From contig JAJNNQ010000013.1 of the NCBI GenBank assembly GCA_027886175.1, positions 5,289,501 through 5,353,500 on the forward strand: a stretch of DNA of 64,000 nucleotides, written 5' to 3'. The number at the start of each line of letters is the position of its first letter. The first letter of the stretch is position 1. The position numbers and the translations under genes were made by a program. The notes under the pieces are model-generated. The model made no database searches and was not told where the DNA came from. It saw nothing but the letters and a program-made list of their open reading frames with translations. This document shows positions 1-14,063 of this stretch, piece by piece. Source of the DNA: Phylloscopus collybita. Its lineage: Eukaryota > Chordata > Aves > Passeriformes > Phylloscopidae.

Positions 1-137
1 TAACCTGCAGAATTATTTTTAACAAATGGTATTTTAAAGAAACACTCACGGATGTGGATGAAAAATGTTAAGGGTGCTGAATCACCTTGCTAGCAACTCG
101 CATTTTAATATTATAATTTACAGCTGAACTACCATTT

Positions 138-166
138 ATATATGTGTGTGTGTGTGCATATATATG
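138..166. repeat. TG/TA dinucleotide microsatellite
   Basis: About seven TG units within a TATATA-flanked stretch. Confidence 0.85.
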
Positions 167-3077
167 TGCAGATATATTTATTACTCCTTGTATTTCATGC
201 ACCAAAGTTTTACTCAGTTTAGTTGGTATTTGCCAGGAGATTCCTGTGGCCTTATACATCCAGCTACAGGAACTATGCCCAGAACACCCATCTCCCCTCA
301 TGAACAGACCAGAATACAAATAGAGAAAGAGTAATTGTTTGCAGAGACCTTCTTGATTTGAAGATAACACCAAAATGGGTATTGTAAAAACCTGTCACTC
401 TGTCAGGGAGTGCTGACTCTAAGCTCAACCAGAGGCATTAGAAGCCAGCTGCTAATGGCTGATCATTAAGTGAATATACCCAGCTAATGTCTTATTCATT
501 GCCACTGCACATCCTGGGGAAGCGGGGTAAGCCACACATTACTGTCCTGAATTTCTCTTCATTGTCATACCTGTCAGGAGAACCACACCACCAAAGAAAA
601 ATGGTGGGAAGAGGGGGGAAGAAAAGTCTGACCACAACAGCAAAATAAAATCCTCCTGGAGCAGAGAAGTAGGAAACCTTCTAGATACCCCATCATGTCT
701 TTCTTTGAAGGTTTTCTTGAAACTTTTGGCCTTGATAATTCCTGAGCATTCGCTTCTAAAAATTAATTGTGTTGTAGCATGAAGTTAGTTTTCCAACTTT
801 ATTTTAATATTTTATTGGGTTTTCTAGTGTAAAAGGCTAACCAGGAGTTTACTTTTCCAGTCTGCTACACTTTCATACAGCCTGAATATGCTCTCTCCCT
901 CCACTACAGCCTGCCCTTATTTTTAAACTCCAATGACCACAGAGGCATCAATTGCTCCACTGCCATCACGGCTACAAAAGTATTTTATTGACCAACCTCA
1001 TCTTTTGTTGCTGCTCCGTTAAAAAATTCACTTTATTTCATTAAGATACAAGATTAGTCCCTGCAGCATGTCTTCTAAGTGAGTGAATTTCTATTTGATG
1101 ACTTCTTTGTACATCATTTTAACCACTTAATGGCTGGAGTCACACAGAAGTAACATTTTGTATGCATACATAATCTCTCACATGCATGGACTTGTGTCTC
1201 AATGAAGACAGTACTAGACCTACAGTAGACACTAAAATAAAAATTACAAAACAACAACACCACTCACATTTGAAAGAAAACAGGTAAATTACACGAGTCT
1301 TTCTACTTTTGATTCTCTATGTTACAGTTAATTGTTTCTGTAATCCAGAAACCTGCAATACTTCATAGAAGTGATATAGAATCTTTAACAAATTCATAAA
1401 AGCCTACTGTTATATATAACTCCTTCTCTCTTTCTTTCCCATCAGAGGAAAAGCTTCTCTGTCTAGTTGCAAACGCTCTGCTGGGTTGAACCAAGCATCT
1501 AGTTCATGTGTCCAGCACCCCTCACTTATGGATGCTAAGGATAACTCAATTAAGGATGCTAACTTAAGTGAATATCAACTAGCAGTAATACACCCCTTAA
1601 TATTCTCCAACCACCTGTTCTGCACTGTTCACCTGTTTTTCAATACTAATAATCAAATGCCCTGGAGAAAAAGTTAATGTCATTTAAACCACATTACAAC
1701 ATGACTTGGGAGTTAGTTCTTGGGACATATCTGAAAACCCATAGTTTCTCTGGATTTAAAATTTTCCTCCTTAGAGTGTTCTGGAGCTTTATTCCTTAAT
1801 GTTTTCAAATTATTTCAGATAATTGGGACAGATAGAGCTATATCAAATCAATGTAACAGCATAAAATCTGACTGTTCCAAACTAGACAGAGAAAAGAAAG
1901 GGGGAGCTAGCTACCTATAAAAACAAATGAAAGAGTGTGTGCTGCATTTAGCAGATTATAAAATCAGCTACACACCGAAATAAAATTATACTCTCTTCTT
2001 TCAGAAATTCTACTGTCTTTACATTTTGAGTATGACTTAGATTAGTAGCATACATTGCCATAGGTTCATTGTTCTATTGGAGTCTCCTGCCTGAAATGTG
2101 TCTCTAAACTGAACTCAGGTTAAAATTACAAAGAATTACAGAGTTTTTTAAAAAAATACATAAATAAATAGATGAGTCGTCTACTATTTTTCCACATATG
2201 AGACCTTCTTCCTCTTATGTAACTCTGATTCTCTGATTTAAGCTGTATTCATCCAAGAAACAGCATTCTTGACTTAACTGGTATCATCAAGGTGAATTAC
2301 TAGTTAACAGCATCAGAAGGTCTCAATGTTAAGATGGCATGTCTGATTTTGACCTCTTTCTCAAATTAAAAATATTCACAATTTTTTTTTACTTCCTACA
2401 GAATTAGGCAAAATATATCTTGTAGGAATGTTGAGGGAAAGTTTAAGCAACCTTAGCAATGCACAAATAACCGTAAAACAAACTAGTAAATTAGCTTTTA
2501 TGTATGTCTTCATTAAAACTTAATTTTGATGAGATTAAGTTGTACCTTCAGAATCCTTTCTGCTCTTAGATGTACTTCATATTTGAACGGGTCACAAATA
2601 AAGAGTTGTTACATGGAGCTGGCAACAATGCCAACAAAACTTATTACATAATTAAATCAGCCAGCAACAAAAAGTAATTTAGAGGTCTTGCAGTAAAAGG
2701 AGACAATAAAACTCACTTTTAAATATATGCCCATTGTATTGCCAGCTTCTATCATATAAACCAGTTCGGATTCAATTTCTTCTTCTGTTCCAGTAACCAG
2801 AGGCACAAGTCATAACTTTTTTCTTTAAAGCATTAATCATGTGAAAGCTCTTTTACCATGCTACACCTTCCTTCACTCTCACTTGTTAGAAGCTTTTGTC
2901 TTCTTGTAAATTTTTTCATATGTTCCAGGTGACTTCACCAGTGAGTTGACAATTCCTGATCATTTACACCCATCAGCTAAGGGATGCCTGACAAGCTATT
3001 TTTCCACACCCACAGCCTACTTCCATATCTCAGGGAAGCCCTTCTGTTACAATACAGAAATGAGACTATACTCTCTC

Positions 3078-3078
<1 letters not shown>

Positions 3079-3111
<33 letters not shown>
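3079..3111. repeat. Poly(A) run, 33 bases
   Basis: Uninterrupted A homopolymer; no retroposon body is recognisable beside it. Confidence 0.95.
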
Positions 3112-3112
<1 letters not shown>

Positions 3113-6104
3113 ACCAAAAAACAACTTTAGAACTAAAGTGCCTTAATGATTTTGTAGGAAAGGGTTTCTTCCAAAACTCAAAGCACAGAAACACTAACAA
3201 GGAAGGAAACAGTAAGAAATATTAGTTATCATGGTAGATAGATGTCTCATTGCTGGGAACACAAGGCTTTGTTCCCCCTTTCCTCCACCCTTGTTTTATG
3301 AACTATTTTTCCTGGGATGGGTGGGAGGCTGTTTACTGTGGAACAAAGAAAAGGAGAATTAAATTGTAAACAATAAATGACAGCTTTCTGAGACATTCAT
3401 AGGTGAGAACGTCTTGGACAATTCAATATGGAGCTCATGAAAATCAACAATCTATGTGAGATGTCAGTTACCATGCCAGTCCTGAAGGTGAGATTTCACA
3501 GACAGTAAACTGAGGTAAGACCTAAGAGATCTTGAAAGCTAAAGATAAAAATGTGCCATGTTTCAGAAGACCCAACAAAGGAATGAAAAACATGTAGGAA
3601 CTTACTTCAGACAAGAATGTGACAACAATCAATATTTAGATGAGAGAAGGACAAGACTGCCCTTAGTAACCTGTTACAATGAAGGCAAAAGATGATGATA
3701 ACCAGCTCAAGAATTTAAGTGGCATGAAAAAAGGTTGTACCAAGGTTATTATACCAGACAATGTTATGAAAAGACTTCAATATAATCTGATTAAACAACC
3801 TAGAGCAAAACACCAAATTGCCCAGAAAATACAGTGAAATGCCTTCTTGTTTGCACTGTCTAGGTAATTGTTCTTTAACGAGCTTTTACTTAAAGAAATC
3901 AAAAATAAAGATTAAAATCTTTATCAAACTTTTAAAAAGCTGATTTAAACATTTATATTTTAAAACTATCAAAATTAATAAAAATCCATAGCAACTGCCT
4001 CATCTTTAACAGTGCCTGTTCATTTCAGCCCTAACTTTTAAACCAGTGGAAACCTCTACAATCCCTGTTCTGCTGTTCTTGCAGGCTACTTCTTCATGTT
4101 TTCACCAGCTGAGTAAGGCAGCCCATGAGACACAATTTTGTTTTTAAATAAGGATTTCTTGGAACAGGAGGTATGCAAAAAAAAAAAAAAAAAATACAAA
4201 AAAAATTACAAGAAACAAAACACCTGCTACCTGTTAACCAGTATGAATGATAGGATTGGAAAGGGCAACCTCATGGGTTCAGTACCATGCCAACAAAATC
4301 TCCTGTTGGAATGTAGATGCAGCCTGGGTGACAATGATGCAGTGCAAGAACTCTCAGAACTCATTGCTCTAGGTTCCCACCAAGTCAGTGAAACTTTATA
4401 TGCTTTGCTAACTCAGACACAAGCTGAAGAAACAAACAAAAAAAAAACATATGCAGGCATGACCCCAGAGACTTGGAAATAACAATTATTAATTGCCCTC
4501 CTGAAAACAACAGAATGATGTTGGATAATTTTGTACAGATATATACCAATTGTATCTTGATGATCCGCATCAAGAAATGTTAGTGCCTCAGTAGACATTT
4601 GGAACACAGAAGCATGAGTCACAAGCCAGACAGTCTGAGAATAAAATATCAGGAAAGAATATTAGGAAATATTATGCTTGTGAGAAAAATCTGATTTGAT
4701 TTTAACATATGCTGTTACTTCAATGACAATCAGAGATTAAACTCAAATGAAGGTGCATAATGAAGAGGGGTAGAAAGAAGCAGGTGCAGGAGTAGAACTC
4801 CAGAATAATCTTTCACACATCCAGCATAAAGGGAGAAAAGGGGGTGAAAAGGCACAGATTTTGAGTAAAGAGGAGAGAGTTACCTGAAATAACAAGACTT
4901 TTTTTCCTGAACTCTCTTAAATGAGAAAGTATTTTGAGGATTTCCAATCAAACATCCACTCTGGGCCAAGTCTTGATCCCTTACAAGCAGCCTACACTGC
5001 AATGATCATCACCAAACCACAGAGTGGGAACTGAGTCCAAAGAGCTTCTACTAATTACATGAGATTGATTCCCCAGTCACAGCAAGCCAATACTGAGAGT
5101 ACTTGGGTATTTTAGTTTGAAGCACAGTTTAAGGGTGTCTTGGGGCACAGAATGATGCTGACAGACACATACCAATGTCTCTATAGCAAATTTCAAATTC
5201 TTGAGACTGCAGAGATTAATTGGGGAGCAAGCTGTTCCATAACACTAAAAACAAAAACCCCTTCAACATAGTGATTTAAACCTGTAATGGATCCCTAACT
5301 ACAATTTGACTTTTAAAATATTCAATCAATATCTAGAACTGACCAAAAAAAATCTGCATTGTATTGATTCATAATTAATTGGCTCAAGTTTGTCTCTGTT
5401 CATTTACAGACCTATCTCACACATGAGGAAGAAAACTCAAACAACAAACAAAAAAATATTTGATAGGTGACTACTGCTGGGATCTATGCCTCTGACAAAA
5501 TAATACCAATTAAAGAGTAAAAGATTGTCTATCTGTGGCCAAAATATAAACCAATAAACTTGATATTATCTGATTAACACACACTAGATTAAAAAAAACA
5601 AACAAACAAACAAAAAAAACCCTCAGAATGCACAGCAAACTGATTTATGCACATCTAAATGAACTAGTAAATGCCTGGCATCTAAGTGTTCATAGGTCAT
5701 ATACATGGCCCAGGATTTTGATACTGTATGTGGCTTTTCATCAAAAAAATCAGTTTTCATTTTAATTAGAGCTGGAGTGCTAATGTTGTGTACTCCAAAT
5801 TGGTAAGATTTACAGACAGCCTCCTGAAACAATCATGCCCAACTGACATGGACTTAAAATTAACTAAAAGGTAGATATTTTCTCCATGTGGCCATAGTTA
5901 AAACTATACATTTTGATGTCTCAAAACAAGCTCATAACTGTAGATGTACTTTCTGTAAACTGGAAACTGCATTGTTGCAAAGTAATTGATATTTTTTCTC
6001 TAGGGATTAATTCATGTTAAAAAGTAAAAGAATTGTTGCCTTTTAGCACAGCAGCAGTGATGCACATGAACTGAACAAAACCACAGGAGGCTGGTTAGGA
6101 ACGA

Positions 6105-6215
6105 TTTTCCATACAATCATGAATCAGGTTAGGTTGGAGAACACCTTTAAGATGATCAAGCCCATTACAAGCTGCCCAGCTCAGAAGCAGTGCACATCAC
6201 TCCATGCATCTGAAA
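6105..6215 (-). mobile_element. CR1 LINE 3' terminus remnant
   Basis: AATCATGAATCAGGTTAGGT followed by TGGAGAACACCTTTAAGATG and ATCAAGCCCATTACA is a minus-oriented, diverged CR1 tail (normally a run such as AGGTTGGAAAAGACCTCTAAGATCATC, split here for brevity). Only about 110 bp remain recognisable. Confidence 0.7.
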
Positions 6216-6434
6216 GTAAAAGTTTTGCACCCTATGAAAGGCTCCAACTTTTTAATTATGTCACAACAGGGAAATATGTACTGATTTTCAGATATTAAGT
6301 GACAGTTTTCCACTGATAAATACACTTTTTCTTACACTGTTACTAGTATTGGCTATTGACCACATACAAAAACAGGATTCTGTCCTGAACTGAATTTTCA
6401 TTTTAATTCAAGTAAAAATAATCTGAAATCTATT

Positions 6435-6455
6435 GGGGGGGGGGGGGGGGGGGGG
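6435..6455. repeat. Poly(G) run, 21 bases
   Basis: Uninterrupted G homopolymer in AT-rich intron sequence. Confidence 0.95.
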
Positions 6456-9400
6456 AAATAGTCAGACATGCCTCAGAAGTCCCTTTGCTCCAAATAAACT
6501 CAGTCCAGTAGGGAGGAATACCTTGCTCAACAATCCAAATGATTAGGTAAGCACATGCCCATGGAAAACAAATTCAGTCCTTATCCACACTGATTTATGC
6601 CAGAAAATAATCAGGCTTATAAGGTTTATAGTAAGCTTTTAAAAAGTAACTAAAATTTGTATATATACTCACACACCCTGTATACAGAAACCTTTAGTTT
6701 GCCAGGAATGACAAAACTAGAAATCCTGAGGTAATACTACTGAATTCTAAAGTGCCCTGTCTTGAAAAGCAACACTACAAAATGACCTGCCATATCTTTC
6801 TTGAGCTTCAGACCATTTGTTGTGTTTTGAGTGAAGGAATCCCACATTCCTTCAGTGGGGAATTCCTTCCTTTCTAAAGAAAAATTATTTCTCTGTCCCT
6901 TAGTTTTATCACACAACTTTCTTTTTTGCTGTTCTTTCTCCTTCATGATCTCATCAGGGCTCACTAATGTTGATGCTTCAAACAACTGAGTCATTTTTAA
7001 CACATCTAAAGAGCACCACACGGTTACGGTTTGCAAGCATGACATGTCCTTATAAACGTTCTTAAGCTACTTTTTCTGCTATGTCTACAAAGTGCCACCA
7101 ATCAAAGTTTCTTTAGTCTACCCAAGAGCAAGGGTACCATTTAACAACCAAAAACACAGCCACCAAAATAACAAAAAAACACCATCACCAAACAAACAAT
7201 TAAAACTAACAAAACACCAAACTGAAAAAAAAATATTAATGTTGTGTTCTAAATTTCATTAATGATCAGAATAATGTCAAAAGAGGGAAACCAAGGTTCT
7301 TATAGACTAGTACTTTAGAAGTTTAAGTACACTTTTTTGTATGTTTATATGCAAAAATATGCAGAGGGTACAAATTTCTTGATAAAAATTGAAAAACTCT
7401 TCTTGTGATCTGACTATTCAGATGGTCTTTAATGTCACATATGCACAGGCATTCTGTAAAAATACTCACATCCTCCCCGGTCATATTAATCAACTTCTAA
7501 TAAAACTATCTTATGCAATTACAATTTTTAAAAGGCTCATGAAGTCCATTCTGTCTTGGAACAGAAGTAATAAACCAAGCCAAGACCATCTTAAGATGGT
7601 TTTGAAAGTTCTTTTCTTGGTTTTCCCTTTTGTTTGTCAGCTTAAAAAATAAAGGGTACACGTAAGAATATTTCAGAATCAATGCCCAGAAAGTTTTTTT
7701 CCATAGGTGCACAGAAAACTTGAATTTGCTGTTTATGCCAAGCAACAAATAAAATCCTCTAAAAAACATAAGAAACACTTGGTTTAGCCAGTTGCAGATT
7801 GAATAAATACTCCCCATTAAAGATTAGGGTGTGAATTTACTACAGTTATTTGAAAAAACCCTATCACAATAAACATCTACATAATGCACAGATATCCAAC
7901 ACATGTAAAATGAAATGCAAGAAAAAGAATATTATTTTCTTTTCTTTTTTTTTTTTCCCCTGAATGTGGTGGAGGTTTTTAGTGCAGTATAAAGCAGCCC
8001 AAAAGATTCACACCTGCTTTTAATATGAAATCTGAAAATGCCTGGCTTATTTATGCTTTCCAAACACATAAAATATCATCATCATCATCTTACATAAAAA
8101 CCCCACAACCCTAAGACTGGAACACCAAATAAGCAAACAAGAAATAAGCATAGATACTGAAATGGTAAGATGAACATTGATGTATAAATAAATTCTTCTA
8201 CACAGTTTGTAAGAAACATTCAACTTTAGAGCAATGACATGAACTTAGACCCTAATGCATCTTTTACAACAATCTAAACATGTTCAATAACTATTAACTC
8301 TTGACAGCTTAAGAATGAAAATAAATTTAAAGCCCAAATCACAAGTCATGTAACCCAATGCATCTCCAGCAAGATAACCATTTGGAGATTATTATACCAG
8401 AACCCACTTTTACCACATGCTAAGTTTAATGGTGAATTTTGCAACACTGGCAGATAATTTCAACTTTCTGACAACTTTCACCATTCCTCCCACAGTAACT
8501 CTTCATGCCTTTCCAAAATGCTGTATTTGGCAATGCTCAAACCTCTGAAACCCCAAGCACACAGCACTGGCTCAACCCAGCCCCTCTCTGGGATGGGGGA
8601 GGTCCTACAGGAGCCACCTGCACCAGTCCTGGGTGCACTCACTGCGTGACATTAATGAAGGAGAGCGGCTCAGGGAGTCCAGCTGGCAGGACAACTGTGA
8701 CAAGGACATGTGGGATTACAGAGCCTGGCAAAACTGCATCTGCAACATGCAGGGATTAGGAGGGAAGGAGATAATCCACTGGAGGGGTGTTACTGACTGC
8801 ACACATTTGAGCAGACAGGGGAGGCAATAATTTCACTTGTAACTTGACAAGTAGGCAGGAAGGTAACAAAGCCCTGCCTTTGATCCCCAGACCAATACAT
8901 GAGCTTGCTCTGTGCCACACACCATGTCTCCAGACCTGAAATGCATTCCACTGCAAGGACTCTATCCACAATGCATCACTGCCACATCTAATTACTACCC
9001 ACTTCTAATTCTTTTCTCAATCTGCCTCTTTGGGGTTTTCCTATGCCAAAACTTATGCTGCTCCCTAAAGCTATTGAAATGGCATAGTGCCATCTAATTT
9101 AAAGGGGAGAGAAGATGAAGTCTAAAAAAATCCCAGCATTTCTAACAAAACAAATTACATATCAAAACAGTTACATATAATGCATATATAACAAAATAAA
9201 AATATCCGAAGGAGGGATGAAACTGTATTTCACTAATACAAGAGCAAACAAATGACATCAGAATTACTCAGAACCCAAAGTTGCAAACCAAAAAGCTCCA
9301 GAATTAGACATGAACATCAAAGAAATCTAACCCACTAGAATAACTGCAAGGTAACTCAACTGTGAAATAACAGCCACAGGTGTAAAAATGAGACATCATT

Positions 9401-11124
9401 TGGAATTGTGAATTAGAACAAAAGTAACCTTAGTGATAGGGGGTTTTTTGGATGGGAAGAGGTATCATTTCCTCTGCCATTCAGTTTGAAAAACATAAAA
9501 AGAGTAAAGTCAAGAAAAGAAGAAAGAAAAACAAAAGCAGTAAAACCTTATTAATAAAAATGAAATAAAAACATACTAGGTAAAATTATTTTACTCCATC
9601 AATTACAACAAAAAAAGCAATTAGTCTCCGATACTTTTCTTGGCTGAAGATAAGAAAAGTTCAAGACCTGTCAAAAAACCTCCTCCATTCTCTTAAAATC
9701 AACTTGAACTTTTTTCTTTTCCTTCCAGAGGGGTTGAGTTCTTCTGGTTTTGTTCTTGAGAGAACTGATCTCCAACCTCCCATCTCCACTCTACACCACC
9801 ATACCATTTGCTCCTGTAAATCTAGCTCTTCCTAATGGCTAAAACTGTAGGTGCTTAGAGCAAAGGCCCACATCATGGAGCTACCCTGGTTTTTATTGCA
9901 CAAATATCCCCTAGCTTTCTATATGCAGGCAACTGGCTTGGTAGAGCAGTGACAGCAGAGAATGTCATTGAACCTGAATTCAGCAATGCCTGCTGAGTTC
10001 CAGTGTCTTTCAAGCAGACTGGAAACACATGGACTAGACAGGGAGACAATAATCCTGGAAAAAAACACTGGACTGGAAAGGCTGTGGTGAGTGATACAAA
10101 GTCCAGCTGGTTACTGGTGGTATCCCTGGAAAAAACAGTTTAATACCTTTATTAACCTCAATACACTTTCAAGTCTATGAGTCTGAAGATGATATTAAAG
10201 CAGATTTATTCACTCTTGAGGTATGACAACTAAAAAGAGAAATTCTACTGCTTTGTTCAATTAGCTAATGAAGAGATAGATAACTAAGATGGCACCAGGC
10301 TCCTTTCAGAGAAGCACAGTGATAGGACACAAGGTAATAGACAAAGTTTCAATAAGTAAAATCCCAAACAGATGATGGGGGGAAAAAGTCACCACAACAG
10401 TCATCAAACACCAGAACAGACAACCAGGGAAGCTGTGATATCTGCATCCTTGAGTATTCTGGAGTACCAATGGAAGAAAGCTAGAGGAGTGACACCTTCT
10501 CAATATTTCTATCCCCTTTAGAGGACAAGCTAATTAATAAAAGTTAAGAAAACTACTGAGAATGACAGAATGTGAACACTAGTAAGTTAAAGAGCTAAAT
10601 AAGGAATACTTCATAGTGTATTTGCCTTCTTGTTTCCTTTTAAAGGGTTTTAAAACACTGTTGAAACATCAAGCTTGTTCCACAATTTGTCTGGTAAAGG
10701 TCCTAGCAACACGTGACAGCAGAGTCCTACAACATTCATCTGTTCTGAAAAGTAGATGCAAGTCATCACTCTGCTTTTGGCTGCTGTGCTGTGTGGCATG
10801 TACTATGAATTCACGTGCTTTTCTGCCTTTTTTGTGAACTATGTACTGGAGAATCTCTATTGTATTTGCTCCCTGAGTTGTGAGGTGAGAAGACATTTAC
10901 AATACTTCTTCTATGTAATCTTCCTCTGCAAGGAGAACACCTTATTTCAATATCTAAATGTCAAAGTAAGTAAAAGAAACTGCACAGGATCATTATCTCC
11001 ATGCTATAGTTGGAGCAGCAGAAAATTGACAGTTAAATGACTTTCTCAAAGTCAGAACAAGTAGCTGAATAAGGCACAAGAAATTAATACAAAAATTTCC
11101 AACTTCCAGTTTTTGTGTTGTCAG

Positions 11125-11438
11125 CAAGAGAGACAAGCAACATGTCATCTCTGTGCTGCCCAGTACAGGACCTGAGGGAATGGCCTGAAGTTGTTTCAAG
11201 GGAGGTTTAGGCTGGCTATCAGGAAAAGGCTCTTCACCCAGAGGATGTTTGGGCACTGGACCAGGCCCCCCAGGGAAGTGGTCACAGCACCCAGCCTGGC
11301 AGAGCTCAAGAAGTGTTTGGACAGTGCTCTCAACCACATGGTGTGACTCTTGGAGATGGTGCTCTGCAGGGCCAGGAGCTGGACTCAGTGATGCTTGTGA
11401 GTCCATTCCAACACAGAATATTCCATGATTATGTGATT
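11125..11438 (+). mobile_element. CR1 LINE 3' end
   Basis: This plus-oriented CR1 3' region has GGGAGGTTTAGGCTGGCTAT, CAGGAAAAGGCTCTTCACCC, CCCAGGGAAGTGGTCACAGC, and a terminus of ACACAGAATATTCCATGATT. It ends at the start of a 117-bp tandem duplication. Confidence 0.85.
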
Positions 11439-11441
11439 TGG

Positions 11442-11661
11442 CAATAAGAGAGAAAATCAATATGCACATACAACGTGCTTCTCCTGTTGAACAATATATA
11501 TCCTTTTTTTGGTAACTTCTAGACATTTATGGTCTGAAATTTATTGGTCTCTTATAGCCAATAAGAGAGAAAATAAATATGCACATGCAACCTGCTTTTC
11601 CTGTTGGATAATATATATATCTTTTTTTTTTGGTAACTTCTAGACATTTATGGTCTGAAAT
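11442..11661. repeat. Tandem duplication, period 117 bp
   Basis: Copy 1 (11442-11540) and copy 2 (11559-11661) share CAATAAGAGAGAAAAT, GCACAT.CAAC, a TATATATC plus T-run, and GGTAACTTCTAGACATTTAT continuing GGTCTGAAAT. They differ at a handful of substitutions and in the TA/T-run lengths. Confidence 0.9.
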
Positions 11662-12429
11662 AGCTGGGGGCAGCTGGATGTAATGAGAAAATGAAAATTC
11701 CTTAAGAATGCAATGCAAGAATGCATTGTTTCACACTAAATTAGATTCCCTCCTGTCACTGTGCTATTTCTTATCCATTTCTAAATTCATCATACCCTCA
11801 TCCCAATACAAAAAAAAAAAATTCCTGATTGCTAAATAGAAGATGACATGAGCACCTACGTCACTTACTGAAAGAAGTCAACAAACACTTTTTGAGCTTT
11901 AGCATGCCTCTTCCTACATTAGCATTAAAGGCAATTTAAAACAATACTCAAAATGCTTCTGCAACATTTAGCAAAACTCAGTCATACTTCTTCACATTTA
12001 CTGAAGTTGGGGTCATTTTAATTTTACATGCATGCAGTCCTAAACTGCAGATCTGACCAATGAGTCACTGCCTTCTTTCCAAACCCATCTGCTGTATTCG
12101 AGGCCAGACAAAATGGTCAGGATTCCTTTGGCCAGCAGAATAACTAAAAAAATTAGCTTTTCCAAAGTAGTAACAGACTGACTTTCCACCAAATGATCAA
12201 CTGATGCTATCAATTGGCAAGTCAGAGCTTTGAGACTCTTGTCCCTTCTAAGGCCCAAGCATCAAGTAACAAGAAAAAAACAAAGGTGCTTCCAAAGCAG
12301 TTCATGGCACAAGCTGGCCCAACTCAGCTAAGACCAGTGACACCCTTTTGCAAGGCTGAAGCAGCCCAGCAGATGGGCAGGAATGCACCCAGCAGAACAC
12401 ACAGATAAATTGCATTTACTACTTCTTAC

Positions 12430-12556
12430 CTGATATGCGTTGCTGGTAGGGACTCGTACTGGCGAGAAAGGAAAAGCTCTCTGTGCTTCAACTGATGTTT
12501 CTGTTTATCAGTCAAATCAACCTCAATTGTAGTTTCAGACTCTTCTTCAACTTCTT
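12430..12556 (-). CDS. MTA3: MTA3 coding exon 4 (residues 64-106)
   Basis: This 127-nt exon completes Lys64 and encodes [20 protein letters not shown], then [20 protein letters not shown], then HIR. The acidic stretch followed by [24 protein letters not shown] is diagnostic of MTA proteins (BAH domain, middle part). The acceptor ends CTTCTCTGCAG (AG at 12558-12557). The donor is ATCAG|GTAAGA (GT at 12429-12428). It ends in phase 2, so exon 5 must begin with one base completing Arg106 and then Gly-Lys-Cys-Ser. I searched by eye for that exon on the minus strand down to position 1 and did not find it, so exons 5 onward (rest of BAH, ELM2, SANT, GATA-type zinc finger) lie beyond the left edge. 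Confidence 0.95.
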
Positions 12557-14063
12557 CTGCAGAGAAGCAGAGCGTAGGTCGAAATTAACTCTGTTGCATA
12601 ACATCATTGCAACCATTTCATTTGACATCCCCCCCACCCCTTAGCAACCTCCTTTAGTATTTCAAAGAAAAGATGAGTTTAACAAGACTACAGTTTATGT
12701 AACTTGACAGAATGTTAAGTATTTTGAATTATACACTTCTACTTCAACCCTTTAAAAATTATGCTCCTCTCCTCTGTACTACGCATTGATGTCTTTCACA
12801 CAGTTTAAGAACAATCCTGTCAACATTACTCATCCTTTTTTCATCTTCCTTCCTCTGTTTTTTCCTCTTGCTCGCTGACCAGTTTTGGGTTTGACTTTCT
12901 CTTGCCAATATTACTATTATTAAAACTTTTACAGAAGTCCTGGAAAAAAGCACACTTTCTCTGAACTGAAATTTACTAAATATAATTTCAGTCTAAGACT
13001 GCAAAATCAGTCTAAGAAAGCTGAAAAAGCCTAGTGTCTTCCATTGTGTTAACCTTCTTAGATCCTGACAACAAATGCAGTGTATTTGCATTTAAAATAA
13101 GATTTAAAGTTGCTTCTATTTTAAATAAGACAGGAAGAAATAAAAGCAGATACTAGAAAGAGTCACATATAGAATTGAAGGGCAAAGATCCCAGTGCTTG
13201 CTAACACATCACACTATGGCAGGCACTCCAAAAGGCCTATCCTGGGATCTTGATGGTTGAAATCTGCCTTCCTAGTGGATTTTTTGGGACATGTGGAACT
13301 TGAATCTGTACTTCCTCTAGCTTCCCAAAAAGGGCAAAAAGTCTCTCTGAATAATGGATGCAAAATTACAGACCCTTTAACAACTTCTCTAAGATTTGGC
13401 AACTTTCTACCTATAAATTATCCATCACCTGCAAAACCAAGTGTAGTTTACAAAATGTTTTCTCAGAAACTCAACAACAGAACCTCAGCAACAGATAGTA
13501 TTTCATATAACTACCTACAACAGAGGACCTCACCCACTCTACTAATAATAACCATTTTTACAACCAACCTACAAACACTATTTCAAAATGAAGCCTGCCT
13601 GCACTCTCATAGCAACCACAGTTCTCTCCAAATGCAACACTACTACTTTTTTAATCATGCCTATGTGTAGTTCATTTCACTTCTAATAGTTCTTTTCACA
13701 AAAGTGATATAACAACACACTCTGATATAACCAACACCTTCAAACCCAATTCCACTTTAAGTCAATCTTGCTGTAGACATTCCCATCCCATTCCCTGTTT
13801 TGGCATGTTTTGTGGAGAAAGAGAGCAAGAAAACAAATATGAAAACAAGATTTTCACCCATCTCACCTGACAACTCACAGCCCCACCTGGCATAGCTACA
13901 GGTTCAAGTCAGACTACAATTAAATTCAGAATTATTTTGGCACCTGTAATACTGACAACGAATAAATCTTAAAAGAAATCTATGCCAAGGCAAATAATTT
14001 TTAATTAGGCAAGTAATTAATTAAAAAATAGAAGTTTTAAAAGGTTTATGTATGGTTTAGGTT

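Larger units (their letters stand above)
1..12429 (-). other. MTA3: MTA3 intron 4 (partial, continues past left edge)
   Basis: This is intronic, AT-rich sequence 3' of MTA3 exon 4. It contains a TG/TA microsatellite (about 138-166), a 33-A run (3079-3111), a 21-G run (6435-6455), a short CR1 remnant (about 6105-6215), a CR1 3' end (about 11125-11438) and a 117-bp tandem duplication beside it (11442-11661). An exon-like segment at 2717-2784 is noted in findings. I see no other gene; open frames of 60-100 codons here lack homology I recognise and are at chance length. Confidence 0.85.

Noticed and set aside
8505..8759. 84-codon open frame in a locally GC-richer patch
   Set aside because: No recognisable homology and overlapping frames on both strands; probably an old unrecognised repeat or chance.
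1..12429. Search for MTA3 exon 5 (starting Gly-Lys-Cys-Ser)
   Set aside because: No match to the expected peptide with an acceptor in the required phase was found by eye; the exon is presumed beyond the left edge, although a missed diverged copy cannot be fully excluded.
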